Below are positions 15,007 to 23,113 of a DNA stretch of 24,905 nt, piece by piece (within the stretch, counting starts at the first letter, position 1; each line of letters opens with the position of its first letter). The DNA comes from Oscillospiraceae bacterium. GTDB lineage: Bacteria > Bacillota > Clostridia > Oscillospirales > Ruminococcaceae. Made by a program: the position numbers and the translations under genes. The stretch is from contig CAAGEZ010000004.1 of the NCBI GenBank assembly GCA_900768995.1, positions 1 through 24,905 on the forward strand, in the 5' to 3' direction. Under the pieces are notes generated by a model, which made no database searches, was not told the origin of the DNA, and was given only the letters and a program-made list of their open reading frames with translations.

Positions 15007-15571
15007 ATGCTGATTTTTTATGTTTGCCTTTCCCGAAATAAGTGGGTCTGAACCATTTTATATACACATTTTCAATCATTTGAATGGTGTAGTCGTAAAG
15101 TATGAACACAAGGTTTATGAACACCATTACTCCCACAACGGCGTATTCTCCAAGGAAAGAAAATTCTCCGAAGAAGTCGTACACTCCCATAATAAGGATA
15201 ATGAGCTTGTACCATATCACCATAGAGGCGTTGAATATGCCGAATTTGCATAGGGTTTTCAAGAGCTTTGAACCTATTTTTTCAAGCTTCGGGGAGATTA
15301 TGGGATAATAGCCGAAAAACATTATGAAAAGCGTTGTGGCTTCCTTGTCGGGGGTGAGAAAAAGGGACAAAAGCGCCACCGCAAAATATGCGGCAAATGC
15401 CCAGCTTGTGTTTACCTCTGTTGAAACGATTATCATAAGCGCCCCTGCGTAAATGGGTATCGCCATACTGAGCAGGGGAAAAACGCCTGTTAGGAACATA
15501 AGGGTAAGGCATAAAGCGGAGACAACGCCGCCAAGTGCGACCTTGTAGCTTGTTTTGGTATTCCTGTGCAA
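15005..15571 (-). CDS. Polytopic membrane protein, possibly ECF-S-like
   Basis: A 188-residue, strongly hydrophobic protein with about five membrane segments and a basic tail (KGKHKKSA). The N-terminal stretch KVALGGVVSALCLTLMFLTGVFP resembles the first helix of ECF transporter substrate-binding (S) components, but this is only a general similarity and no energising subunit genes are near. The start is TTG at 15571, 10 bases from AAAGGAG. No in-frame ATG lies nearby. A perfect promoter is upstream. I do not recognise a specific family. Confidence 0.75.
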   Translation of the reverse strand: MHRNTKTSYKVALGGVVSALCLTLMFLTGVFPLLSMAIPIYAGALMIIVSTEVNTSWAFAAYFAVALLSLFLTPDKEATTLFIMFFGYYPIISPKLEKIGSKLLKTLCKFGIFNASMVIWYKLIILIMGVYDFFGEFSFLGEYAVVGVMVFINLVFILYDYTIQMIENVYIKWFRPTYFGKGKHKKSA

Positions 15572-15603
15572 AGCGGCAGTGCTCCTTTCGGATATAATGT
15601 TTT

Positions 15604-15632
15604 ATTATATCATATTTTGCGGCAAATGTCAA
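15604..15632 (-). promoter_or_regulatory. Consensus promoter of the membrane protein gene
   Basis: On the minus strand TTGACA (15627-15632), exactly 17 bases, TATAAT (15604-15609): a full sigma-A consensus. It begins 25 bases after the radA stop, so the gene may also receive radA read-through. Confidence 0.92.
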
Positions 15633-15657
15633 ATTAAATCTGTCATATCTGCACAAA

Positions 15658-17061
15658 TCAGCCTTTTTCACGTTCTTTTTTCAGATAATCAAATGCCTGA
15701 CGGATATTTGACACAGCGATAATGCCAATGTTGTATTTTTTCGGGTCAATTTGTCTCAGAGACATTTTCGGGATAATACATTTTTCAAAACCAAGCCTCT
15801 GAGCCTCGGCAATTCGCTGGGAAATGTTGGAAACGCTGCGTATCTCGCCGCCGAGACCAATCTCACCGAATGATACCAGTTTTTCATTTATTGGCATATC
15901 CATAAGACTGCTGTACAGCGCAAGTGCTGCGGGCAGGTCTGCGGCAGGTTCATCAAGACGAAATCCTCCCACAATGTTTACGTAAATGTCAAGTGTACCG
16001 TAGAACAGCCCTGCTCTTTTTTCGAGCACGGCAATGATTATGGCAAGTCGGCTGAAATCAAATCCTGTGGAAGTCCGCCTTGGAGCGGAATAGCTGCTTT
16101 TTGTGACAAGCGCCTGCACCTCTGCAAGAATAGGGCGTGTACCTTCCATAACGCAGCCAACACAGCTTCCCGAAACGCCCATAGGTCTGCCCGAAAGGAA
16201 CATCTGTGAGGGATTTTCCACCTGCTGAAGACCGCTGTCCAGCATTTCAAAAACGCCTATCTCGTTTGTCGAGCCGAAACGGTTTTTGACCGCTCTCAGA
16301 AGTCTGTAGCTCTGATGCCTGTCGCCTTCGAAAAACAGAACGGTGTCAACGATATGCTCCATAACCTTTGGACCCGCAATAGCACCGTCCTTGTTCACGT
16401 GACCCACAAGGAAAACAGGTATTTCCATATCCTTTGCAAGGTGCATAAACAGGTTTGTGCATTCTCTTACCTGAGTAATGCTGCCGGAGCTGGAGCTTAT
16501 GCTTTTGATGTTCATAGTCTGAATGGAGTCGATAATGACTATCTCAGGCTTTGAGGACATAATGGTATTGCAGACAGATTCGGCATCAGTCATACTGAGC
16601 AGATAGAGATTGGGCGTTGTTACGCCAAGGCGGTCGGCTCTGAGCTTGACCTGTCTCACACTTTCCTCGCCCGATACATAGAGAATACTGTGCTCGCCGC
16701 CAAGGTAGCTGCATATCTGCAAAAGAAGCGTGGATTTTCCTATTCCCGGCTCGCCGCCGAGGAGCACAAGAGAGCCTTTCACAAGTCCGCCGCCCAGCAC
16801 TCGGTCAAGCTCTGCCGCACCTGTGGAATAGCGTATCTCTTCATCTGTGCCTATCTGTGACAGAGTTCGTATCTTGTCGGAGCAATCAGTGCCGCTGAGT
16901 GCTGAGGGTGCGGCTTTCAGTGATGATTTTTTCGGTGCTTCCTCGATTATATCCTCTTCAAATGTGTTCCACTCGCCGCAGGAGGGGCATTTTCCGTTCC
17001 ATTTTGGTGATTCATAGCCGCAGGAGCTGCATATATATACCGATTTTAATTTAGCGGACAT
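15658..17061 (-). CDS. radA: DNA repair protein RadA
   Basis: A 467-residue RecA-related protein that promotes branch migration and processing of recombination intermediates. The N-terminal zinc finger uses Cys11, Cys14, Cys25 and Cys28 (CSSCGY...CPSCGEW). Walker A is GGEPGIGKST (102-111). The RadA-specific KNRFGSTNEIGVFEM motif follows near 260. The C-terminal domain has the Lon-protease-like fold without protease function (DLPAALALYSSL, FGEIGLGGEIRSV). CTGAAAGGA precedes the ATG. The gene starts only 28 bases after the T run of the phosphoglucomutase terminator, so little room is left for a separate promoter. Confidence 0.97.
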   Translation of the reverse strand: MSAKLKSVYICSSCGYESPKWNGKCPSCGEWNTFEEDIIEEAPKKSSLKAAPSALSGTDCSDKIRTLSQIGTDEEIRYSTGAAELDRVLGGGLVKGSLVLLGGEPGIGKSTLLLQICSYLGGEHSILYVSGEESVRQVKLRADRLGVTTPNLYLLSMTDAESVCNTIMSSKPEIVIIDSIQTMNIKSISSSSGSITQVRECTNLFMHLAKDMEIPVFLVGHVNKDGAIAGPKVMEHIVDTVLFFEGDRHQSYRLLRAVKNRFGSTNEIGVFEMLDSGLQQVENPSQMFLSGRPMGVSGSCVGCVMEGTRPILAEVQALVTKSSYSAPRRTSTGFDFSRLAIIIAVLEKRAGLFYGTLDIYVNIVGGFRLDEPAADLPAALALYSSLMDMPINEKLVSFGEIGLGGEIRSVSNISQRIAEAQRLGFEKCIIPKMSLRQIDPKKYNIGIIAVSNIRQAFDYLKKEREKG

Positions 17062-17089
17062 TGCATTTTCCTTTCAGTAGAATTTATCG

Positions 17090-17124
17090 TAAAAAACCGG
17101 TATGAAGCCTTGCCCCATACCGGT
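17090..17124 (-). terminator. Terminator of the phosphoglucomutase gene
   Basis: ACCGGTATG (17096-17104) and CATACCGGT (17116-17124) form a perfect 9-bp stem with an 11-base loop, and six T follow on the minus strand. It is 21 bases beyond the phosphoglucomutase stop and just upstream of radA. Confidence 0.9.
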
Positions 17125-17145
17125 CATATAGCTTATGATATCAGC

Positions 17146-18861
17146 TTAGAAACCAAGCTTCTTTGCAAAATCAGCAGCGATTGTCTTTTCCAGTGCAGCA
17201 GCCTCTTCTCTTGTCTTACCGATAGTAGTGTAGTAAGCCTTGATCTTAGGCTCTGTTCCGGAGGGACGGATAATAACGCTTGCGCCGTCAGTGAGCTTGA
17301 ATGTAAGAACATCGGACTTGGGAAGTGTAAGCATAGTCTTTGCACCTGTCTCGGTGTCGATAGATGTGCTTGCAGCATAGTCCTCAAAGCGTGTTACCTT
17401 AAGACCGCCAATCTCAGTAGGAGTATTGCTTCTGAGGCCTGCCATAATTTCCTTCATTCTCTCCATACCGGAAGCACCCTCGCAAACGAAAGAGGACTGA
17501 GTATGAACGTAGTTACCGTACTTCTTGTACATATTCTCTCTTGCCTGAAGAAGAGAAATGCCCTTTGTGCGGTAGAAAGCAGCCATTTCGCAGATGAGCA
17601 TAGACGCAACAACAGCGTCCTTGTCTCTTACATAGGTACCTGCGAGGTAGCCGTAGCTCTCTTCAAAGCCGAAGATGTATCTGTTTTCCTGACCCTTGTC
17701 CTCAAGGAAACCGATCTGCTCGCCGATAAACTTAAAGCCTGTGAGAACTTCAACGAGCTTAACGTTGTATTCCTTGCATATCTTTGCAGCGATATCGGTA
17801 GTAACGATAGTCTTTACAGCAACGGGATCCTCAGGCATAGTGCCGAGCTTTGTTCTCTCGGAGCAGATGTATTCGAGGAGCATTGCGCCTACTTCGTTTC
17901 CTGTGAAAAGCACATAGCCGTTATCGGAGGGAACAGCGATACCAACACGGTCAGCATCGGGGTCTGTAGCAAGAAGAAGGTCAGGCTTTACAGTCTCGCA
18001 GAGCTTGAGACCGAGAGCCAGAGCTTCTTTGATCTCAGGGTTGGGGAATGGGCAGGTTGTAAAGTTTCCGTTGGGATATTCCTGCTCAGGAACAACGGTA
18101 ACGTCCTCAATGCCTATCTTCTTGAGAATAGCTCTTACGGGCTTGTTGCCTGTACCGTTAAGGGGAGTGTAGACAACCTTAAGACCGCTTGACTTAACAA
18201 GATCGGTGTGGATACCCTGCTTGGATACCTCATCAAGATAATTGTCGATAACTGTCTGGGAAATGTAGTTTATCATTCCGTCAGAAACAGCTTTCTCATA
18301 ATCGGTGAGCTTTGCGCCGCCGAACATAGGAACCTTGTTGATGTTCTTGAGAACTATCTCAGCTGCACCGAGTGTGAGCTGGCAGCCATCTGCGCCGTAA
18401 ACCTTGTAGCCGTTGTACTTAGCGGGGTTGTGTGAAGCAGTGATCATAATACCTGCGCTGCACTTATGAGCTCTTACAGCATAGGAGAGCATAGGAGTGG
18501 GCATAAGCTCGGTGTAGATGTGGACCTTGATGCCGTTTGCAGCGAGAACGGAAGCAGCTTCCTTTGCAAAAACGTCAGACTTGATGCGGCTGTCGTAGGA
18601 AATAGCAACGGAAGGGTTTTTGAATGCCTCGTTAACATAATCAGCAAGACCCTGAGTAGCACGTCTTACAGTGTAAACGTTCATTCTGTATGCGCCTGCG
18701 CCGATAACGCCTCTGAGACCGCCTGTACCAAATTCAAGATCACGGTAGAATCTGTCCTTTATAGCCTCATCATCGCCTGCAATGGACTTAAGTTCTGTCT
18801 GGAGGTCAGGGTCATCTGTTGCCTTTTCACACCAGAGCGCATAAAGTTCCTTTTCATTCAT
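17146..18861 (-). CDS. Phosphoglucomutase/phosphomannomutase (alpha-D-phosphohexomutase)
   Basis: A 571-residue enzyme interconverting hexose 1- and 6-phosphates, linking glycolysis to glycogen, cell wall and nucleotide sugar synthesis. The length matches Firmicutes PgcA-type enzymes. Four signature loops are present: the phosphoserine loop TASHNPAKYNGYK with Ser143, the metal loop DPDADR (300-305), the sugar loop GFEESYG (398-404) and the phosphate loop RPSGTEPKIKAYY near the C-terminus. GAGGTGA lies 8 bases before the ATG. It has its own promoter and terminator and so is monocistronic. Glucose versus mannose preference cannot be decided from sequence, but length and GFEESYG favour glucose. 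Confidence 0.95.
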   Translation of the reverse strand: MNEKELYALWCEKATDDPDLQTELKSIAGDDEAIKDRFYRDLEFGTGGLRGVIGAGAYRMNVYTVRRATQGLADYVNEAFKNPSVAISYDSRIKSDVFAKEAASVLAANGIKVHIYTELMPTPMLSYAVRAHKCSAGIMITASHNPAKYNGYKVYGADGCQLTLGAAEIVLKNINKVPMFGGAKLTDYEKAVSDGMINYISQTVIDNYLDEVSKQGIHTDLVKSSGLKVVYTPLNGTGNKPVRAILKKIGIEDVTVVPEQEYPNGNFTTCPFPNPEIKEALALGLKLCETVKPDLLLATDPDADRVGIAVPSDNGYVLFTGNEVGAMLLEYICSERTKLGTMPEDPVAVKTIVTTDIAAKICKEYNVKLVEVLTGFKFIGEQIGFLEDKGQENRYIFGFEESYGYLAGTYVRDKDAVVASMLICEMAAFYRTKGISLLQARENMYKKYGNYVHTQSSFVCEGASGMERMKEIMAGLRSNTPTEIGGLKVTRFEDYAASTSIDTETGAKTMLTLPKSDVLTFKLTDGASVIIRPSGTEPKIKAYYTTIGKTREEAAALEKTIAADFAKKLGF

Positions 18862-18922
18862 TGTATGGTCACCTCATTATAAATTTTTTCGCATAAAACA
18901 CAGCAGTGAATATTTCAGATTA

Positions 18923-18951
18923 ATTATAACATAAATTTTCAGATTTGCCAA
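18923..18951 (-). promoter_or_regulatory. Promoter of the phosphoglucomutase gene
   Basis: On the minus strand TTGGCA (18946-18951), 17 bases, TATAAT (18923-18928), with TG one base before the -10 box. The -10 box lies 61 bases upstream of the start. Confidence 0.85.
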
Positions 18952-19031
18952 GAGGAAAAACACATTTTTTCATATTTTTCACATTTATTTTCCGACAAGC
19001 TTCATCTGTCCCGATTTTGATACAGCACAAA

Positions 19032-19040
19032 TGTTATAAT
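19032..19040 (+). promoter_or_regulatory. Extended -10 promoter of the small membrane protein
   Basis: TGTTATAAT (19032-19040) is an extended -10 (TGn-TATAAT), which can work without a good -35. It lies 33 bases before the start codon of the gene at 19074. Confidence 0.6.
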
Positions 19041-19073
19041 TAATATCAGAAAACAGGAAAGGAAAATGATAAA

Positions 19074-19370
19074 ATGAAAAAATACGCTTTAATTCTCAGA
19101 GAATATCCTGCCGCAGCCGTAATGTGCCTTGCCGCCGACATTTTTTTCACAGTAAAATATGCCTCCGAAGCATCGATATCCGACCCCAAGCCCATTGCCT
19201 ATTTCATCGCCCTTTACGGGACTATTATGGCGGTGCTCATATTCACCTTGGGCTGGGAAAAGGCAAAGTGCGCAGCAGAAAAGAAGCTTGAAGAGCGCCG
19301 CAGATACAAGCGGAGACAGGCTATAAGCTCCCTTTATTCCAAAGAATTTTACGGCATAACCGAAAAATGA
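19074..19370 (+). CDS. Small two-helix membrane protein
   Basis: A 98-residue protein of unknown function. Two hydrophobic segments at about 11-29 (YPAAAVMCLAADIFFTVKY) and 42-60 (AYFIALYGTIMAVLIFTLG) are followed by a highly charged, helical C-terminal tail (KKLEERRRYKRRQ) that should lie in the cytoplasm. AGGAAAGGA precedes the start by about 9-10 bases. I do not recognise the family. It ends 1 base from the stop of the convergent SGNH hydrolase gene, with no terminator between. Confidence 0.7.
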   Translation: MKKYALILREYPAAAVMCLAADIFFTVKYASEASISDPKPIAYFIALYGTIMAVLIFTLGWEKAKCAAEKKLEERRRYKRRQAISSLYSKEFYGITEK

Positions 19371-19371
19371 T

Positions 19372-20136
19372 TTATCTGAACATATTGTTTCTTATTTCCT
19401 TTGCGGCGTATCTGCCCTCAAGGGTCTGACCGGGAACATCGGGGTGAAGTCCGTCACGGAGATACTTGCCTGTGCCGCCGATGACCTCGAATTTCTCGCA
19501 TATACCGCAGTTATGGAAGCAGTCGATGACCTGAGCGGACATTCCGCCTGCAACCTTTCTCAGCACTTCAATGGTCTTTTCGATTTTTTTGTTGTGCTCG
19601 GGAGTTGCGGTCTGGATAGGTGTGAGGACGAATACTCTGCAAAGGGGAAATTCCACCATAATGCGCTGAATGCACCATCTTGCAGCGCCCGCCTCGGTGA
19701 ACAGATCAACGCTCTCGTTGCCTTCAAGCTCCTTGCCTTCAAGAGCCTTTTCAGGGTCGCCAAGGCAGTCAAGAGCATCATTTGTGCCCATTGCAAAGGC
19801 AAACACATCGGGAACGGGATATTCGCCGCTCTTTACCTCTTCGATAAATCTCTGAGTGTGAACAACGGCACAGTTATTTGCCCGCTTCTGAAGCTCATTC
19901 AAGTCATCAGTCTCCTCCCAGCCGTCGCTTATTCCCGCAAAATCGGGGGCTGTGAAGTCCTGAGTGGTAACACTTCCTGCGGCGGTGGTGATAGTTCTCT
20001 TGTACCACACGGAGCTGCCGATGCCCACATTGTGATGTGAAGCCATTCCAAGCTCCTTGAAAACGTGATATGACCACTGTTCGCCTGCGGTGATGCTGTC
20101 GCCGTCAACGCCGAAATTAAGCTGTGAAAAGTCCAT
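19372..20136 (-). CDS. SGNH/GDSL-family hydrolase
   Basis: A 254-residue cytoplasmic esterase-type protein, without signal peptide. The blocks are complete: GDSIT with nucleophile Ser14, the Gly of GIGSS near 40, MGTND with Asn119, and DGLHPD with the Asp228/His231 pair. The substrate is unknown. Candidates are acetyl esters on sugars or cell wall, or acyl esters. The start is the ATG at 20136 with GAAAGGA 9 bases upstream. The slightly longer frame starting at 20166 has no good site. It lies 50 bases downstream of the D,D-carboxypeptidase gene and probably shares its promoter, which makes a role in wall-derived material possible. Confidence 0.88.
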   Translation of the reverse strand: MDFSQLNFGVDGDSITAGEQWSYHVFKELGMASHHNVGIGSSVWYKRTITTAAGSVTTQDFTAPDFAGISDGWEETDDLNELQKRANNCAVVHTQRFIEEVKSGEYPVPDVFAFAMGTNDALDCLGDPEKALEGKELEGNESVDLFTEAGAARWCIQRIMVEFPLCRVFVLTPIQTATPEHNKKIEKTIEVLRKVAGGMSAQVIDCFHNCGICEKFEVIGGTGKYLRDGLHPDVPGQTLEGRYAAKEIRNNMFR

Positions 20137-20186
20137 ATTCTTATATCCTTTCAAATTTATATTCATACGGATCGACCGTATATTTA

Positions 20187-21284
20187 TCAGTTATCGTTAT
20201 TTCTGATATATGCAAAGCCAGCGTCAAAAAGGGCAATGGTGTCATTCCAGCGGACAGCCGCATTTTCACTTCCCAGCGTCACGATAATAAGCTCGTGACC
20301 GAAGCGCTCTGCCGTTGCCACAACGCAGTGACCGGAATAATCGGTCATACCCGTTTTGAGACCTGTTGCATAAGGATAATAGTAATCATTATCGGGCTGG
20401 ATAAGCTTGTTGGAATTGTTCCAGTAAATGTATTCGCCAGAGAGAAATTCAACTTCACGGTAAGTCTTTTTGCCCGAAGCTGCAATTTCGGGGAAATTCT
20501 CGGAATAAAGGGTCATTCGGAGAAGATCCATAGCCGTGGTGTAGTGGTTATCATCGTGAAAGCCATCGGGACAGGTAAAGTTCGTGTTCTTGCAGCCTAT
20601 CTCCTTAATTTTCTCGTTCATCGTGTTGATGAACACGTTTACCGCCTCATCAGCGGGGAGATCGTCCTTGCCTGCGATTATCCTGCCCGTTACGGCCGCC
20701 GCACAGTATGATGCGTCATTGCCCGAGGGGAGCATAATAGCGTCAAGTATCATATCCCTGTCAAGCTCGCTGCCCACATTCAGATATGCAAGGCTGGAAC
20801 CGGGCTGAACAAGCTTTTGTTCATCACCTGCTTTAAATATAGTGTCCTTGTCGGTATATTCCATCATCATCGCAGCAGTCATTATTTTTGTTGTGCTTGC
20901 GGGATATGCCTTTTCATCGGCGTTCTTTGAATAAAGCACCTGTCTGCCCTGAACATCATACATCACGCAGTAAGGCGTCTGGATTATCATATCAATGGGA
21001 TAGCTGTCTTTCTGCTCGAAAATCTCATTTTCGACCTTCAGCTCTTCCTGACGCTTCTGATCTTCATATTCACTTTGGGAGGGGAGTGCCTGCAAAACTG
21101 TATATCCCGAAGCGTCAACGGTAAGCTCGGTAACGGTCTTTATCTGTGTAAGAACAGAAACAAGCAGCCATATTCCGCCTGCAAGGATAATAAGTATCAA
21201 AAGAAGGGTAAGTCTTGCCTTTAACACCCTTCGTCTTTTTGCCAGCTGTGCGCTGCTTGGACTGCCTTGTCCCTTTTTATTCAT
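20187..21284 (-). CDS. D-alanyl-D-alanine carboxypeptidase (DacF/PBP5 type, S11)
   Basis: A 365-residue penicillin-binding protein that removes the terminal D-Ala from peptidoglycan stem peptides outside the membrane. The serine-enzyme motifs are STTK (Ser130, Lys133), SGN (187-189) and KTG (310-312). The protein is fixed by an N-terminal uncleaved membrane segment (about 25-46) after a basic stretch, and the C-terminal beta domain and amphipathic anchor of PBP5 are lacking. The ATG at 21284 has GAAAGGAA 8 bases upstream. An ATG six codons earlier overlaps that site and is rejected. It is first in an operon with the SGNH hydrolase. Confidence 0.93.
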   Translation of the reverse strand: MNKKGQGSPSSAQLAKRRRVLKARLTLLLILIILAGGIWLLVSVLTQIKTVTELTVDASGYTVLQALPSQSEYEDQKRQEELKVENEIFEQKDSYPIDMIIQTPYCVMYDVQGRQVLYSKNADEKAYPASTTKIMTAAMMMEYTDKDTIFKAGDEQKLVQPGSSLAYLNVGSELDRDMILDAIMLPSGNDASYCAAAVTGRIIAGKDDLPADEAVNVFINTMNEKIKEIGCKNTNFTCPDGFHDDNHYTTAMDLLRMTLYSENFPEIAASGKKTYREVEFLSGEYIYWNNSNKLIQPDNDYYYPYATGLKTGMTDYSGHCVVATAERFGHELIIVTLGSENAAVRWNDTIALFDAGFAYIRNNDN

Positions 21285-21369
21285 CAAGTCATTTCCTTTC
21301 AAAAAAAATGCCGTATTTTTTTACATATATAATATAATACCATACATATGCATTACAGCGCAATAGGCA

Positions 21370-21398
21370 ATTTTACTAAATTTAGATATGTATGTCAA
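21370..21398 (-). promoter_or_regulatory. Promoter of the dacF-type operon
   Basis: On the minus strand TTGACA (21393-21398), 17 bases, TAAAAT (21370-21375), a near-perfect sigma-A promoter. It gives a leader of about 80 bases. It lies just downstream of the lipoprotein terminator. Confidence 0.85.
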
Positions 21399-21405
21399 AA
21401 TAAAG

Positions 21406-21443
21406 AAAAAGACCGCTGCGGGGCATAAACCACACAGCGGTCT
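21406..21443 (-). terminator. Terminator of the DUF4358 lipoprotein gene
   Basis: On the minus strand AGACCGCTG (21435-21443) pairs with CAGCGGTCT (21410-21418), extended by further partly matched inner pairs, and a short T run follows. It is 18 bases beyond the lipoprotein stop. Confidence 0.92.
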
Positions 21444-21461
21444 GATGTCAGTCAGAAATGA

Positions 21462-22151
21462 TCAGGAAAGGGAGGAGATGTAGTCGTTGATGGACTTTTC
21501 AGCATCGGAAGCATTTGTACCGATGATAAAATATGCATAATCGCCGTTTGTTCCCACGATAGAGGAAGCGGCAAGCTCCTGATCCTCAGGGTACCAGGCA
21601 TCAGTGTCGATAGCCTTTTTCTGTCTTGCCTCAAGGTCAGCCTCAGCGGAAGCGACATCGTCGGACTTGATAATGATGATCTCACTCATAATTGCGCTTA
21701 TGGGGCACTGCATAACGATAAATTCATCGTAGCTTGCAGGGTCGAGGAGGAAAAATTCCTTGAGGATAACATCATCTGTAATTTCAGACATTGAGGGCCA
21801 TTCGCTTTCGGAAAGAGCCTTTTCAACAGCGGGATAAAGGGGATTTTCGGAAGTCTCTTCATCAGCGGCGGGAGCTTCCCCGTCCGGATCGCCTGCATCT
21901 GGGTCAACACCGAAAGCGTCATCAATAAGACCGTCATCGGGAACAGCTTCATCAGCGCCCTCAATGCTCTCGCTTTCATCGGGGAGGATATCCTCTTCTG
22001 TGTCGGAGGTCTCTTCGGCAGAGGTCTCGGACTCGGAAACGGAAGCCTCGGGAGCAGATGTATCTGCAGCATCGGAGCCGTTGTTTCCGCAGGCAGCAAA
22101 TGTCATTGTCAGTGCAAGCAGTGCAGTAAGCATTGCGATCTTTCTTTTCAT
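21462..22151 (-). CDS. DUF4358-type lipoprotein
   Basis: A 229-residue exported lipoprotein. A lipoprotein signal peptide (MKRKIAMLTALLALTMTFAAC) ends at lipobox Cys21, followed by a disordered Ser/Glu/Asp-rich linker to about residue 125 that should span wall space. The globular end (SEITDDVILKEFFLLDPASYDEFIVMQCPI, then EIIIIKSDD and ARQKKAIDTDAWYP) matches the DUF4358 pattern found in many Clostridia lipoproteins. Function is unknown. GAAAGGAAC precedes the ATG at 22151, and the longer frame from 22214 is leader sequence containing a hairpin. The gene is monocistronic. Confidence 0.88.
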   Translation of the reverse strand: MKRKIAMLTALLALTMTFAACGNNGSDAADTSAPEASVSESETSAEETSDTEEDILPDESESIEGADEAVPDDGLIDDAFGVDPDAGDPDGEAPAADEETSENPLYPAVEKALSESEWPSMSEITDDVILKEFFLLDPASYDEFIVMQCPISAIMSEIIIIKSDDVASAEADLEARQKKAIDTDAWYPEDQELAASSIVGTNGDYAYFIIGTNASDAEKSINDYISSLS

Positions 22152-22186
22152 TTTAAAGTTCCTTTCATTGCATAAGTGATAAGCTG

Positions 22187-22218
22187 CATTATGAAATGTC
22201 GCAGTGCGTTTCATAATG
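22187..22218 (-). other. Hairpin at the 5' end of the DUF4358 lipoprotein transcript
   Basis: CATTATGAAA (22187-22196) and TTTCATAATG (22209-22218) are a perfect 10-base inverted repeat with a 12-base loop. With the promoter at 22228-22255 the transcript should begin at about 22221, so the hairpin would sit at its very 5' end. It could protect the mRNA or be a DNA operator. Confidence 0.65.
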
Positions 22219-22227
22219 TCATAGATG

Positions 22228-22255
22228 ATTATATCAGATATTCCGAAATAATCAA
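22228..22255 (-). promoter_or_regulatory. Promoter of the DUF4358 lipoprotein gene
   Basis: On the minus strand TTGATT (22250-22255), 16 bases, TATAAT (22228-22233). The -10 box is 76 bases upstream of the ATG. Confidence 0.72.
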
Positions 22256-22326
22256 GAGCACTTTGCCAAAATTGATTATTTAGTAATAATTTGTAACCTT
22301 GGCGTTATTTTTGCGGCAAAAACAGG

Positions 22327-22355
22327 AAAGACGAAGCAGGATATGCTCCGTCTTT
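22327..22355 (-). terminator. Probable terminator of the PAS protein/lipoprotein operon
   Basis: AAAGACGAAGCA (22327-22338) and TGCTCCGTCTTT (22344-22355) form a 12-base stem with one A-C mismatch and a 5-base loop, 5 bases after the lipoprotein stop. The T-rich tail on the minus strand is interrupted (CCTGTTTTTG), so strength is uncertain. Confidence 0.65.
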
Positions 22356-22360
22356 TGTCA

Positions 22361-23077
22361 TTACTTTGATATCGAAACTGATTCAATGAACTGGTCAAAA
22401 GCAGCGGCGGCTTCCTCAGCGCTGTCTTCCTTTGACTCGCAAATGATGTAGAAAACATCTTCATCGGAATAGAAATAGTACACACGGTCAACAAATACAC
22501 CGTTAACTTCCTTATCCTCGGAAAGAACGTAGTTTCCGTCATCGCCTGTTACATATCCGCCGTCAGCATCGGTAACGGGCGGAAAAATGTAAGATGTAAC
22601 GGTGTAATCGTATCTTATGGCATCAAAGCCTGCAACGGTAGTCTTGATAGGGTCGGAAAATTCTGTGTCAGCCTGATAAAGCATATTGTTTACCTTTATA
22701 GAAGCACAGCCTGAGTCAGCAAAGACATCAAGGTCCTGAAATTCTTCCTTGTAGTTCTGAGCCTTTACAACGATTCCGCCGTAAGGAGATGAATACTGCT
22801 TTCCGTCAGCGCCGTCGGCAATGGCCTCAAAGCCTTCGGGAGGGGTGCAGCTCAGCTTGTAGATAGCTAGGTCAGCTTCATTTTCAACGGTCTTACCTGT
22901 GTAAATGCTTACTGTTTCGGCGTCATCTTCGGCAATAGCTTCAGTTTCGGCAGTGGAGAAATCGGGCTTTGCAGCAGTGGTCTCGGAGGTCTCTGTGCCC
23001 TCATTGTTCTTTCCGCAGCCTGTGAGGATAAGGCACACAGCCGCAACAGCGGCAAGTGCTTTTTTGAGATTATACAT
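22361..23077 (-). CDS. Lipoprotein of unknown function
   Basis: A 238-residue exported lipoprotein with signal peptide and lipobox LILTGC (Cys21), then a short Thr/Glu/Ala-rich linker to about residue 60 and a globular domain. The domain has repeated YxY/FY segments (VDRVYYFYSDEDVFYIICES) and ends FDQFIESVSISK, the style of PsbP-like or DUF4367-like folds, but I do not assign it. The ATG at 23077 has AAGGAAG 10 bases upstream. It lies 36 bases downstream of the PAS-domain gene on the same strand, so the pair is probably one operon. Confidence 0.78.
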   Translation of the reverse strand: MYNLKKALAAVAAVCLILTGCGKNNEGTETSETTAAKPDFSTAETEAIAEDDAETVSIYTGKTVENEADLAIYKLSCTPPEGFEAIADGADGKQYSSPYGGIVVKAQNYKEEFQDLDVFADSGCASIKVNNMLYQADTEFSDPIKTTVAGFDAIRYDYTVTSYIFPPVTDADGGYVTGDDGNYVLSEDKEVNGVFVDRVYYFYSDEDVFYIICESKEDSAEEAAAAFDQFIESVSISK

Positions 23078-23113
23078 AAATATTGTACTTCCTTTCAATT
23101 GTTTTGTTTATGT

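Noticed and set aside
17110..18192. Open frame of 360 codons on the plus strand
   Set aside because: It lies antisense within the phosphoglucomutase gene, has a Cys/Ser-rich composition typical of a reversed coding frame, and lacks a ribosome binding site. It also crosses the mutase terminator.
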